64,000 nt of DNA, taken from contig NC_133395.1 in NCBI RefSeq assembly GCF_047511655.1, forward strand, positions 76,750,158-76,814,157, read 5' to 3'. The notes beneath the pieces were generated by a model. The model was given only the letters and a program-made list of their open reading frames with translations, was not told the DNA's origin and searched no databases. Position numbers and translations under genes: made by a program. This document shows positions 11,580-23,757 of the stretch, in pieces (position 1 is the stretch's first letter; the number at the start of each line of letters is the position of its first letter). This stretch comes from Castor canadensis. Taxonomy: Eukaryota; Chordata; Mammalia; Rodentia; Castoridae.

Positions 11580-12128
11580 AGTTTTTCTTTGCTTTGCCAG
11601 GACTTTGGCAGCATAGCTTGTTTGTAAGATGGGGTGACTCTGACTTTCCTCCCCAAGAAGTCTGACCCCTCAGTGCCTTGCCTTTCTTGAGCCACGACTG
11701 CTACAGTCAGCAGCCCATTTATTGCTGCTGCTGGGTGTGGGAGCATCAGAACACTTGTGGTGAGTTCATTACATTGTGGAATACTCTTTTGCCTCCATTA
11801 TTTAACAACAATTTTATCTCCTTACGATAATTAGGATCAATATCTTCTGCCAGAATAATAACTCTTTTCCTGCTGGTCTGTTGGCATGGAGAAATCAAAG
11901 TGTCCAGATAGTCATGGTAGTTTCAAGTTCTTTGGAACCATTACACTGAATCATAACCTTGAACCCAGCAAAGTAGGTTTTAGAGAAAGTAGAAACTATG
12001 AGTGGGTGACTGGCAGCGCTGGAAAGAGGACCTAATCCTTCTGTTGCCCAATGGGTCTTGAGCCAATATAGTCCAGCTGTTGACCACAGAGTACCACACA
12101 TCAGCCAAGAGAATGTTCGGCTACAAAC
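11580..12128. other. No gene seen
   Basis: Single-copy-like; only short frames and no recognised family. Confidence 0.4.
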
Positions 12129-12603
12129 TACATCACCCCTCCGTATCCATAGGAAAATGTTCACAGGACCCCCGTGGGTACCAAAATGTATGGATGCTCA
12201 AGTCTTTCACGTAAAATGGCACAGTAGGGGGTCACTCATATATATGCACACATGTAAAATGTGTACAGAGATGAGCATGGCCCCCGTACAAGGATGACAT
12301 GCAAATTAATAAAGGGTTCCACATCCACATTTCTAAAGAATTAAAATAAAAATTAATAAAATGGCACTGGATTTGCCACACATACACACCTCCTCCCACT
12401 TACCTTAAGTCATCTCTAGATCAATTGCGACACATAATACAAAGTACGTGCTATGTGAATAGTTGCTTTGCTGTATTTTTTAGGATATCATGGCATGAAG
12501 AAAGTTTGTACATGTTCAGTACAGACGCTATTTTTTTCAAATAATTTCAGTCCGTGGTTGATTGAACCCAAGGATGTGAACACTAAAGATATGGATAGTC
12601 GAG
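12129..12603 (+). mobile_element. MER2/Tigger-like DNA transposon split by a U6 retropseudogene
   Basis: Starts CCCTCCGTATCCATAGG and ends TATGGATAGTCGAGT, so the two ends are inverted copies of each other. Internal segments (TGTACATGTTCAGTACAGACG; CGTGGTTGATTGAACCC) are typical of MER2-type Tigger elements. About 135 bp of foreign sequence at 12223-12357 interrupts it. Confidence 0.75.
12223..12357 (+). pseudogene. U6 spliceosomal snRNA retropseudogene
   Basis: The central part (TACAGAGATGAGCATGGCCCC, then CAAGGATGACATGCAAATT and GGTTCCACAT) matches the most conserved part of U6 snRNA, including the region around the ACAGAGA box, which pairs with the 5' splice site. The 5' stem-loop is degraded. 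An A-rich tail follows. The copy is flanked by a 10-bp direct repeat, AAAATGGCAC, at 12213-12222 and 12358-12367, the signature of L1-mediated insertion. No pol III promoter elements of a real U6 gene (TATA, PSE) are visible upstream, so it is taken as dead. Confidence 0.85.
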
Positions 12604-12645
12604 TGTGTGTGAGTGTGCATGTGTGTGGATGCCTGCATATATGTA

Positions 12646-12691
<46 letters not shown>

Positions 12692-12694
12692 TGC
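12603..12694. repeat. (TG)n microsatellite
   Basis: Alternating TG repeat, about 17 uninterrupted dinucleotides at its core (near 12650-12684), polymorphic in type. The Cys/Val-rich and His/Thr-rich frames across it are artefacts. Confidence 0.95.
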
Positions 12695-12699
12695 TCAAA

Positions 12700-13950
12700 C
12701 TTGTTCGCCCTGGGGGAAGGTCTGTACTTTTCTGCTCAGGCTGAGCTGACAGCTGACATGGGGCGCCAGCCCTGAGGCAATGGAGGGACAGTGTGGGCAG
12801 AGCTGAGGACCGCAGCGCTGCTTTGTGTGGCACTTGCCTTAGGTGAGATTTTTACAGGAAATCAAGCAGTTTTCTTTGCTTAAGCGAGATGGAGGGGGTG
12901 CTGCTTCTACTGCTCCAGATGTCTCAAGCAAGTCTGAGGATTCAAAATACTTCCAAAGCAAACACCCCTCCCAAGATCAGTGGCCCAGCAGACCTGGGAG
13001 ACCAGTCTTGCCTTCAATCTCCTAGGTAGCTCTACCCCAATTTGTATAATTACTTTTGCCCCAAGCTGTTAAATGCTAAACCTACTGCAAAGCTTCCACC
13101 TTCTCACAGTCCAATCTGCCACAGAGAGAATCTTAGCAATTTCCTGCCTGCAGGATTACCACATGACATCTCCACTTCAGCAGAGTCCTTATTGCTGACT
13201 GACTGGAAAGGGGTCCAGCCAAGATCCCATCCTGAGGGGCTGCTCTCTAGAACCCCTTCTAGAACTCACTGTCCTAACATAGGCTCTTCTGAAAGCGTAG
13301 CCTGAGAAACGCAGGAGGGGAAGTTTGTGTTCAAATGCATTTTGGGGCAACTGACCCTGAGAAGCAGGCACACAGGAAAGGGGGCCTGTCCTCAAGTTGG
13401 TCACTGCTAAGTGCATCTTCCCTGGTCTTTTGGAAGCACATTTCATGGAATGTATCTCAGACATGCCCTCTTGGAAGAGGAAAGGGCACATTCTTTGACT
13501 GCTTCTGATTGGTCAAAGATGGTTCACAAGTTATAGTCATCCACTACCTTGAGTATGCATGCAAGAGGCAAGAGGTTCTGCAGGTGACCCATCCATGAAG
13601 CCAGAGGCTCTGCAGAGAGAAACAGAGATGCTCTGGGAAGAGTCAAGGTGAGGCACTGTCTGGTTGCACTGGTGTGAAACTTGTCTAAGCTGCTGGACAT
13701 GGGTTGCTGAAGCAGTGTTGGCACACACAGCAGGACCAAGAGGGTTTACAAAGGTCCACAGGTGGTGACCATTACAGGTATTGATAGGCTATTTTATGGC
13801 ATTCGTAAGAATTTGGGTCTCTCGTCCCCTTATTATCCAGGAGAAGAATCACGTTGGTTTCGTGCTTGTGCTCTGGAGTGGACTGGAGACATCACACTGT
13901 GGAATGGGAAAGGAGCCAGATGGGTCAAGTCAGAGATGTTGTTCCCAGGA
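12700..13950. other. No gene seen
   Basis: Several 60-100-codon frames on both strands, none with a recognised domain; no repeat family identified. Confidence 0.4.
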
Positions 13951-13954
13951 TAGC

Positions 13955-14120
13955 TATCTAATCTGAGCAGGTTACTTAGCTTCTAGGAGCCCTGGATTCT
14001 CCAGCTATCAGAGGGGAATAATAAGACCTTTCAGGGCAGGAATCAGATAGGTAATAAGTACAACAAGGTTTTATGTTCTGTAAATGCTATGCAAATATAA
14101 CTTATGATGACTGTCAACAT
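13955..14120 (+). mobile_element. MIR SINE
   Basis: Order of segments follows the MIR core: GAGCAGGTTACTTAGCTTCT, then GGGGAATAATAAGACC and a GTAAATGCTATGCA-like tail. Ancient tRNA-derived SINE, degraded. Confidence 0.6.
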
Positions 14121-14175
14121 TAAGCTTTATTCTTAGCAGCCTGGCTGCTCCCCATCCCTAGCACAAATCCTGAGC

Positions 14176-14478
14176 TTTTTTGTGTGTGGTGGTGGTGGTG
14201 GTGGTACTAGGGTTTGGACTCAGGGCATTATGCTGGAGTCACACCCACAGCCTTTTTGACTCTAGTTATTTTTCAAAAAGGATCATGGTTTTTTGCCCAG
14301 GCCAACCTAGACCATGAATGTGCATCCTACTTACACCTCTCTTGTAGCTTGGTTTACAGACACACACCACCACTCCTAGCTTTTTTCCTGGGATGACCAC
14401 AAACCACAGTCCTCCCAATCTCTGCCTTGAGAGCCTCTGGGATTACAGGTGTGATCCACCGTGTGTGGTGGTAGTCCT
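14176..14478 (-). mobile_element. Composite B1 + ID-like SINE
   Basis: Minus-strand copy: (GGT)n-expanded tail at 14186-14205, ID-like half to about 14255, B1-like blocks to 14478 ending GGGATTACAGGTGTGATCCACC. Confidence 0.8.
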
Positions 14479-14649
14479 AAGCTTTTGATAAGAAAAAGTT
14501 GACAGGAAATGTATGCTTGAGAAAAGAAGAGAGGGAGAGAAGAATGAGCCGGATCTGATGGTAGTATTCTATAAAATGAAGTGAACAGTTCCAGTGGTTT
14601 ACTTTGTTGTGTACATTAGAATCCTATGCATTGTTGGTTCTTCATAGTC

Positions 14650-15268
14650 CCACAATGTAAAATGGTGCAGCCGCTATGGAAAACATATGGTTGTTCCTCA
14701 AAAACTTACAAATAAAACTCTCAGATGATCTAGCAATTCTACTTCTGAGTATACACCCCAAAGAATGGAAAACAGGGACTCAAACAGATATTTATACACC
14801 TGTATTCATAGTGCCATTATTCATAATAGCCAAGTGTCTGTGAATGAATGGATGAATGAATGAATGAACTAAATGTGATATGTGCATACAGTGGAATATT
14901 ATTCAGCCTGAAAAAGGAAAGAAATTCTGACACAGAACAACAGGTCATTGTGCTAAGAGAAATATGCCAGTCCTCAAAAGACAAATACTGCATGATTCTA
15001 TTAATGCAGGAAGCCAATAGTAGTCAAATCCCTAGAGATAGAAGGTAGAGCGGTGTGGTTGAATAGCCGGGGGTGGGGGCTGGGAGTTACTGTTTGATGG
15101 GTAGAGAAAGTCCGTCTTGCAGACCAAAAAGACTTCTATGAGTGAACAGTGGTGACGGTTGCACAGGTGTCTAAGGCCACTGACCTGGACACTTAAAATG
15201 GTTAGGATGGTAAACTTTATGTCATGTGAATTTTACCACAAGGCGTTTTTTGTCTTTTTTTTTTTTTT
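14650..15268 (+). mobile_element. L1 3' end, 5'-truncated
   Basis: Plus-strand L1: an ORF2 C-terminal segment (TATACACCCCAAAGAATGG; ATTCATAATAGCCAAGTGTC) followed by 3' UTR-type sequence to ATGTGAATTTTACCACAA. A (GAAT)n expansion lies at 14840-14868. No frame remains usable. Confidence 0.75.
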
Positions 15269-15269
15269 T

Positions 15270-16815
15270 AGTGTAACCAGGGATTGAAATATTATAGAAG
15301 ACAAAAGGGTAGTTTTCATAAAGGTCTCTTGCTTCAAGGATTTCAGGCCAAGTAGTCTCCCGCTTTCTAGGCTTCTTGTCCTGGGCCTGGGTGAGGTTTG
15401 AGGGTGTGCAAGCATTCCATCCATTGGTGGAGTTGTGCACCTGCATTCTAACATCGCTCAACTCCTAGGTGAGTGAGAAGGCCTGGCCCTCAGGCAGGAG
15501 CTGTGGTTCCATGCATCCGTCTTGCTGCTCTCTGCCACCCCCACCTGTCTCTGCTTCACCCAGCAGAACAGAGGCTCAGTGCACACTTCCAGCTTCTGAC
15601 AGGAACCAGCCTTCTCTGTTGCTCATTCTCTGCCTAGTGCTGGCTGTAGTTATTAAATACCGTCCATGCCACCTCCCTCCAGTATAGCTCCCACTGCCCT
15701 GGACACTGATATCCAAGCACTGAAGGACTTCTTTCTGTTCTTCTGAAATGCAGTTGCAGTTCGGAGCACCTACAAGCCCCCGGCACAACCAGATTGGCTG
15801 GGTTTTGCCTCAACGACATTTTTCTTCATGTTTGCCCTGAGGGACTGACTCTTTTTTTACTCCTGTTTGAGACTGCTCTGCTTTTTGGTTTCTGGTAATG
15901 TAAAGTATGGGAAAGAATACAGAATCATAACTTCTGTCCCTTGGAGTAAGGTAAATCTTCCCAAGTAATTATGTTTGCCATAACTGAAATGTCAATAAGA
16001 TAAAAATGTCTGCAATCCTCTTTTATGCTATTTGAATTTCAGATACATTAGGAGTCCCTTGAGAATGTGACATTAATTTAGGGCCATAAATAAATACTGT
16101 AAGTCTAATATGTTCTATGCTTCCCCTGGCTTATTTCATGTACTTGTGGTGGGATAAACTTCAGTTATTATGGAAAAGCACGCAATCTATAGCATACATA
16201 GGATCCACCTCAGGAAGCCTGATGTATTCAAATCAGTTTTTCTAATGGCCCAGATTCCCTTTTTGTTCTTTTTGTGTTATAAATACTAAAAAGGTAATCA
16301 CTGAAAAGCTTGTAAGAGGCTTTCTTAGCCAAATGAGAATCCTCTAACATTTTATCTAGGGTCTCAGAAAGGCATTTCTCCAGAGAACAGTACCCAGTGA
16401 CAAAAGCATTCAAACATGATTATAAAATTTACACAGTGCTGATCTGTTCCTTCAGATCTTCCATATTTTGACTAATTTGGTTCAAGAAAGTCCATTTCTT
16501 CTTTTACCAGATATTCGTGTCTCAACAGGTGCTTGCTGGTCGCCTATTTTACACTTGCACGGTGTGACAGCCATAAACATACCAGCTGTCGTCCTGCTCT
16601 TAGGGAGTTTACATCCCAGGCAAATACCATGAAAAACTAAACACAGTGATATGATAGAAACTTGAGGGGTTATGTAAAGGTCCTCCTCTGGGTTATGGAG
16701 GCTTGATTCCTCGTGTCACAGGTGTCAGAGGAAGAGCCTTCCAGACAAAGGGAAATGGGAGTGACAGGTGCTCGAGGTAGAAAAGAACTTGGTAACCTTA
16801 TCCTGAATTTTATAT
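15270..16815. other. No gene seen
   Basis: Mostly single-copy-like. A segment at about 16585-16780 looks like an old degraded interspersed repeat but was not named. Confidence 0.35.
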
Positions 16816-16819
16816 CTCC

Positions 16820-17400
16820 TTTTCTCTTTATTTTAAAATAACTTTATCACTTATGTATATATAACAAAATAATATATGGGTGAAGTTTCTTTTTAACTTT
16901 ATACAAAATGTACCGCACCAAGTGAGGTCTGCAACTTGCTGTTTTCACTCAACACACTGTTTCTAAGATTCATGTATGTTACAGAACACCATTGGAGTTC
17001 ATTCAGTTTTTCACTACTGTACAATATTTTGGGGTTGTTTCCAGCTTTTGTTATTAAGAACCCATGTGAACATTTCATAAGAACTATTTTATGTATGCTA
17101 AAGTATTTGAGATTGTGCCAAATATTTTTGCAGTGTGGCTGTGCCAGTGTGCATGCCCACCAACGGTGTATAAGCACCCTCATTTGCTCTCATCCTTTCC
17201 AACACACGATATGGTTAACCTTCTTAACTTGGCCGATCTAGTGTTATAAAACATCTCACTACGGTCCATGGTCTCACTTGGTGTTTCCCTGGTTACTTAC
17301 CAATGAGACGAGCACCTGCTCTTGTGGTTAGATGACATAAACTTTTCTCTTGTGTGAAATACCAGTTCATATCTTTTGCCTTTCTTTCAGCTGCATGTCT
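16820..17400 (-). mobile_element. Old L1 (L1M/L1ME-like) fragment
   Basis: Antisense L1 ORF2 3' sequence: CTGCAACTTGCTGTTTTCAC, GTTGTTTCCAGCTTTTG, CCACCAACGGTGTATAAG and so on, in the expected order with internal gaps. Highly diverged. Confidence 0.65.
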
Positions 17401-17414
17401 ATCCCATATATTTG

Positions 17415-17950
17415 TAGGAGTGACCTGCATACAGTCATTCATGGTATTCATGGGTACACAATTCCAAGGAAACTGCCATTGAGGAAAACCAGGAATGCTC
17501 ACGACACACAGAGTTCAGGACTCTAAACTCACTCAAATTGACCCATACCATACCTACAGTGGGTATGAGCATTATAGCTTGACACCACATGGAGTAGGCT
17601 ACATTGCTGTCACAAAATTACTGTTGTACACATGAATACTGCTCACCCAAAGCTAGATCTTATTTCACGCTCATTATCTCGAATACTGGGGATGCTTGAT
17701 CCATTTTTCCATAGTGCCTCCCAACTTCTGATTAAAGACATGTCACCTTTCAACACATCTCACATTGTCACTTGATCACTTTTATTAAGCTCATCCACTT
17801 TTACCTTGCATTTGGGGGGGCACCATTTGCTTTTGGGGAGGCAGATTTTCACAAAATGGTGGGCAGGGAAACAGATCATGTGGTTTAAACACAACAGATG
17901 ATAACACATCCATTGAGAGTTTTCTGCATCAGCTGAGCTGGCTAATTTCC
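17415..17950 (+). mobile_element. Tigger-like DNA transposon copy A
   Basis: Shares ordered similarity with 29945-30270, including TTGCTTTTGGGGAGGCAGATTTTCACAA as the best-conserved block (17829-17856; 30149-30176) and CAAGGAAAC...CAT-GAGGAAAA near the start. The pair defines an interspersed family; assignment to Tigger rests on general resemblance only. Confidence 0.5.
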
Positions 17951-18809
17951 ATTCAGGAATTTAATTTTTCACTTTTAATGTTTCTTTTTTAATTCTTACT
18001 ATACTTTAATCTCACATTTCAGCTGCTTTTTGGAGTGTGTTTCAGAGTTGGCATATAACCACACCTAACAGTTTTCCTGTGATTTTGTATTAGTCATTTT
18101 ATATTTTAGGGTCTGAAATATATCATGTTCATAAACAACACTTTGTAAGTGTTCACCAGTTTTTTTTATTTCTATCCCTTCAACATCTGGTCATTCATAC
18201 CAAACTACATCACTGAAAATAACCAGAGATGATAATTTACAGTCTAACCTCTATGTAGAAGTTCTACTTGACTCAGAAGACAAAAGACTGTCCTGCTCTA
18301 GAAACCTACAGGTTAAGGTTTCAGTCCTCAAAACTAAACATACTGTTGCAGTGCAGTCACACTTTCTGTTTATAGTCACACGTGAGAACAAAACATAGAT
18401 ATCCAAACTGCAGTGATCTAACTCCCACGTCAAAGATAAAACACAAAAGGACTTGAAGATAGGCTGCAATTCCATTGCAAAGATTTGAAAGCCTAAACCT
18501 TCAGTCCTAGCTCCTACATCGTTCTTTAGTTAAGGTCATTACCACTCTTTACTAGGTTTGAGGCAGTAATCTATGTTAACATGTGTTTGAACAAAGAGTA
18601 CACTTACTACATGAACTTGGTTCCTATGCCATAGTATTATTTTTGCCTTTCTCCCAAAGAATCACATGCTCTTAAAGTAATAGACTTTTAAAGTCACATT
18701 TTTGCAAAACTCTGTCATATACCCAGCTTAAAAATGAAGCTGCACTTGGCTATAATAATAATAAATGTGCCATTTACCAGATACACAAGTGTCTCTACCT
18801 GGAGGATAA

Positions 18810-19946
18810 AGTTGTATTAGAAACTGGACTCTTAAAAAAAGAGAAAGAAACTTGACTCTTTGCTTATTCAAAGAGAAACATTCTGTAAAAAAATAAATAG
18901 ATTTGTAAGAATAATGTGTCAGACCCTTTGGCAAAGGTCCGACAGGGGATAGCAAAAGAGATCCAAGAATACTGTCACCTTTTTTAAATAAAGCACGTTG
19001 TATTACTCAGCTTTATAATGGCTGTTGATTCTCTGTCATCGGGGAGCCTGCTCCATGTTCTTTGGAACCAGAAATACAAGAGATGTAGATAACCACATCT
19101 ATCGTATCACTGCAGAGCTCATAGGTTTGCATGTTCGCTGGAGTACTCTCAGTGGCAATATAAATTTTACCATGTCAAATAGAAATGCCTTTTCAATTCC
19201 AGAATTTGAGATAAAGATGTTTAGCAGACTGTCTAGAGTTTGGAGATGTAGAACAAGTTTCTGAGTCACTTGGCTAAAAGCCTCGAGTATTGAATGATCA
19301 AATATGCTTGTTAGATAAAAGCCGAGGTGCATTTTGTCTGACCTAGCATCTGCAAGGTAATAACTCACCCTCTAGTGGATGTCTCTTTGGGTATCAATTT
19401 TGTGGTCATCTGACAGACCATCCTCTTTACGAATAAATACCTCAAAGTTGATGTAATGTTCACACGAGGTGGAGCTGGGCCAGGATGCCCTGGTAATCAT
19501 CCTGAGAGCTGATGTCAAAGAATCAGTGTTTCTATTCTCCTGAAGATCGCTGCATAGTCAAAAGCAGAATCAAAAAAGCCAGTTGTCCTGGGAAATCCCA
19601 AATCTGAAAATTGACAAAGTTGCCATTGGAAACATCTTCTGGACAGATCTTGTTGGTCCTCTCCAAGAACAGTGTTCTCTGGGAGACATCTTGTGAAAGA
19701 CACCTTTCTCAGTAGAGGACTTGCCGCTTCTCCTTGGCCAGGGGAGAATTGAGCAGGATTCTGGGCTTCACCTCAGTGCTGAAGGGATGGTGGAAGTCCA
19801 CAATTCCCTCATCCATCCTACTGTCAGCATCCGAGGAGCCAGGCCATCCCCATCGTCCACAAGCCCCACCAGCTCCCCTCTCCCTTTCCCTCCTCCTTCT
19901 CCTCCTCCTCCTCCTGAAGCTGCAGCTTCCCCAGCATCTAGCTCAT
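18810..19946 (-). pseudogene. RRAGD: Processed pseudogene of RRAGD (Rag GTPase D)
   Basis: The minus strand gives ordered matches to nearly all of Rag GTPase D without introns. The original start codon is at 19944-19946, followed by an in-frame stop at codon 3. Then come the acidic N-terminus (the CTC run at 19888-19915), [11 protein letters not shown], a P-loop remnant RRSGKSS near 19710-19725, [18 protein letters not shown] (switch region), [38 protein letters not shown], and [12 protein letters not shown] near 19000-19040. The STAII variant and KICPEDVSN favour RRAGD over its paralogue RRAGC. The parent protein acts in Rag heterodimers that recruit mTORC1 to lysosomes. This copy has several frameshifts and stops and cannot encode it. 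Loss of introns marks it as an L1-driven retrocopy. The 3' UTR and poly(A) end were not located; they may reach below 18.7 kb. Confidence 0.92.
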
Positions 19947-20149
19947 CAAAGCCCACTGAAGATGGGGCTGGGTGGGAGTTGTCCCAGCCTCCCCACCAAT
20001 GATTCACGGCCTGTTTCTCTTGATATTTCATTTGATTTTTTATTTATAGCTTTCTTTTTATTTATCTTGCTAGTTAAAATCACATGTAATAATCACATGT
20101 AATAAATCCACAAATAAAGCAGACTTAACTGACTTAACTCTATCCTGTT

Positions 20150-21560
20150 TACTTATCCTTTGTTGGTTATATGTAAGAAAATGACTTCAAATTTCTTTAT
20201 GCCATTTTTTAAGAAGTCTTAATTTTTCAGATAATCAAATTTTTCAAGTGGTCAATCTGTTCTTTCATTAGTTAATGTGTCTTGTTTAAGAAATTTAAAG
20301 GTCAGAACGATATTCTTCCGTAATTTGTCCTAAAAGTATAAAATTTCTGCTTTTTGCATATTAAGGACTTAATCAAGTGGAATTGATTTTTGCATTTTGT
20401 AGGAGGTGAGAATTCAACTCTAGATTTATCCATATGGATACTCAGATGTTCCAGAATCATCTATTAAATGTTTCCGTCTTCTCAATTATCTGCAATGCCA
20501 CTTCTACATAAAGATCCATTGGTATGCAGGCTTCTTTGTGAGCCCTTCATTTTGTTCTACTTCATCTATCCTTGCACCAAAATCCATACATTGACAATGT
20601 CCTTGTTTCAGCTAGGGAAAGTCTATCTCCTTTAATGCTTCTGGGCTATTTTTGATCCTTTACTCTTCCACATAAATTTTGGAACCAATCTGTCCATTTC
20701 AATGAAAATTCCATTCAGTTTTGTTTGGAATTTGGAGAGGACTGATACCTTCATGACATTAAGAGTTCCTTCCAAAATCTTGACTTCCACTCCATTTATT
20801 TAGGTTTTCTTTAATATCCTCCACTAAGATTTTATGATATTCTGCAGATAAGCCTTGCACACATTTTCTAGTGTGGCAGATAGACAGTTGCCTACAAAAA
20901 CATTTATTCACCTTTTCCTAGGCACTTATTGAGGGATTTTATCCACCCAGGAGTGCCTGCCACTTAAAGAAATACTGCTCTCCAAGACTTTTCTTCACGT
21001 GGTGTTGACCACATTGACGTAGGAATGACCCAGCCTTCACTATTTAGATGAGAACCGTGGAAATGATCTTGCAACAGTGTGGAAGAACCTCAGTCCTTGG
21101 TTGACCAGTGAAAGCACATTTGTCCCACCTGCCAGACCAGCCAAGCTAGATACTTCTGTCTTATTTAAGCCATGGCATTAGGGCTATTGTGTTATATATA
21201 GTATGTTATCTTTCTATACAGTTAAATTCTCTTTAGTGGTATGTTCCTTGGAATGTTTTACATCTATGCTTTAGAGTGAGGTTGAGCTGAAATTTGCCTT
21301 TATTCTATGGTCCTTTTCTTATTTCAATAGCATAAAATATGTTCAGAATATTCCCACTCTCAATTCTCTGAAAGAATTTACAGGTGATAAAGTGATCTGT
21401 TCCTAGAAATCTTGGTTGAGCTCTGCTGTAAAGTCATATAGGTGTCCTGTTCTTGTTGGGAAGAATTTTTACTACTGAACAATTTTACTTCTTTAATCCT
21501 TTTTTGTTAATAAGTGCTATTTCCATACAGCTTTAATTTCCTTTCTTAAATTACTGACAA
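20150..21560 (-). mobile_element. Old L1 ORF2 fragment
   Basis: Antisense of L1 ORF2 RT/C-terminal region: ATAAATTTTGGAACCAATCTGTCC...ATTTGGAGAGGACTGATACC, and later GATCTGTTCCTAGAAATC. Order and spacing fit old L1M elements; no frame is kept. Confidence 0.6.
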
Positions 21561-21839
21561 TGCTAAACACTTTCTATGTGTCTATTAATTATGGGTTTCC
21601 TATTTTGTGGGCTGCCCGTTTATTTCCTTTTCCCGTTGTGCCCATTTGGATTAATTCCTCTTCCCCTCTTAAGTGGATGAAACACCTCCAATGGTGTTGA
21701 TTTGGCCCATATTTCTTGCAGTCAGAAGTCACGCAGCCACGCCCCACTTAATTAACAATGCAGAGTTTGTGTGCAGATGAGTGTGAGAACAAACACTACT
21801 GTTGTAAGCCGCGGAGCTTTGAGGGGATTTTTTTTTTAT

Positions 21840-22190
21840 GTGTAAGTACAGTAACAATAGCTATGATATGTCTATTTAGCTATTAGGATGTTAAAATTCT
21901 TCTTATCAGTCTTTAGGATTTTAAATATAATTACTAGCTTATTGCTCTATTTCCCCCTGTTATACTTTGCCTTGTATTTTAAGGATTTCTTAAATTTTAC
22001 ACAAAGGAAATGTTCATTTTTAGTTAAATTTGCCCACTTTTTCCTTTGAGACTTTTCTGTGCTTGACCTTAGACAGTTTTTCCCAATTCTGAGAATTTTA
22101 CAAATAATTCCATTTTCTGCTTTTCTAAAACTTTTAAAATATGTAATTTTGTAATCTAACAGGAATAAGAGAGACATATTAATCATTCCT
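21840..22190 (-). mobile_element. Old L1 continuation, weak
   Basis: T-rich antisense sequence resembling the remaining 3' part of the same L1 after an unrelated 170-base segment (about 21660-21835). Low information content makes this uncertain. Confidence 0.3.
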
Positions 22191-22199
22191 GGGTCTTCC

Positions 22200-23265
22200 T
22201 ATTTTTCTCCTGAATTCAATATAATATGAGGGAGAGTCATAAAATAAATTCAATTTCCAATTGGAAAAATGTTTAAGTTGAAAACTCATTAAGATTGTAC
22301 AAGTAAGTACCCTTTTATCTGTTTGTTTTTTACTTTAAATTTTAAATTAAATTAGCCTACCAATTTAACTAATCCAATTACATTGTGTTTAACCAAGCTG
22401 AAATTAAGCTTTCCTTTGGTGCCTAATTCCTCTAGAGAATTTAAATTTACCACAACCTCCTAGTATTCCACATCTCCCTTCCTTATTAGTCAAAATAATG
22501 TTGTTTTAAAATAAATTTATTCCCACTTTCTGGTTCTGTAACTTAGAATTGAAGAGTTACAATTTATTATTAAAAGGACTAGAAAAATGTTGCATGAATA
22601 ACATTCCCCTACTGAAGGTTGGCAGGAGTGGACATCTGTCCTTCAGAGAGCCTTCCCCAATTCCCCCAAGGGTGGGGATTTGTTGTGCAGTCCTACCACG
22701 GTATGTATGTGAGACTTGGACTGTAATGTACTTTTGCTTCCATATTTGTTCAGCCTATTTGGCCAAGTTCACACCTCATTCAATTCTAGTTGTCTAGCAC
22801 CAATCCTGGAGCTTAGCCCATGGAAGATGTACAGTAATTCGGAAGATTGAACTGGGTAACATCAAAGTGAATGGCCTTTTTTCTTAGTTTCTGTTCTCTT
22901 TCTAGAACAGTTAGACATGACCAATACACAGTTCATTTCAACTTTTGTTGAAATGGTTGTTCTCCTATGTCTCTCACTCTAGATAGTTTTTGGAGAGTCA
23001 GATACCACATAGGAGGTAGGAAAGGGAAAACGCAGAAAGGTTGTCCCTGGTTTCTAAAACTAAGTTATTCTAGCATGTAATATTATCAGATTGGGGCAAC
23101 AGCCAGCTTAAAGCAGGTCACATCCTTCCCCTGAGCTGCAATTTTGCCATCTGTAAATCGCAGTGTGGCATCTCATGCCACAATCTGTTAGGTTCCTACA
23201 ACTGTAATTCGCTACAGAAGTCATCAGAGTTAGCCATTCATTAGGCAGCCACATTGCAAAGTGAA
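22200..23265. other. No gene seen
   Basis: AT-rich, no recognised domain; short frames only. Confidence 0.4.
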
Positions 23266-23267
23266 GG

Positions 23268-23460
23268 CCAGGGGGCTTTGGAGTCAGGCGGACCTGGCAT
23301 TGAGTCTGAACTGCATGGCACAAGCTTAAAGACCTTGGGCCAGCGACTTAAATTCATTGAAACTCAGTTTTCTGTGGGAAGTATAACGCATCTCTTGCAA
23401 AGTTGTGAAATTTAGATGAGACAAAGCACGTGAAGTGCATGCCCCTGTGCTGAACACAGT
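23268..23460 (+). mobile_element. MIR SINE
   Basis: TTTGGAGTCAGGCGGACCTG, then CCTTGGGCCAGCGACTTAAA, CTCAGTTTTCTGTGGGAAG and TGAAGTGCATGCCCCTGTGC follow the MIR consensus order. Well recognisable for an ancient element. Confidence 0.8.
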
Positions 23461-23757
23461 GCGGTTCAGACAGGGACTCCAGTTGTGTAAATCACAAACC
23501 CGTACACATGCACAGAGGAAGCTCATCCTTCACCCTTCACTTAGCCACCATCATGTATGTGCATGTGGCACACAGACACATACCTGCACAACAACAGGAC
23601 AGGTAAAGATAGCACAAGTCACCAGTTTTAATCCAGTTGTTTTGTATGGTTTTGATCTTATCATTACCAAACAGAGAGGTGATTTCTTATTACAGAGGCA
23701 GCAATTTAAGGGTTAAATGTTAAAGACTTCATGCCTTGCTATCATAAATATACAGTT

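Noticed and set aside
12537-12833. His/Thr-rich metal-binding-like frame
   Set aside because: Produced by the (TG)n microsatellite read on the minus strand.
19721-20102. Plus-strand Pro/Ser-rich frames
   Set aside because: Antisense to the N-terminal part of the RRAGD pseudogene; the repeat of Pro comes from the acidic-run codons read backwards.
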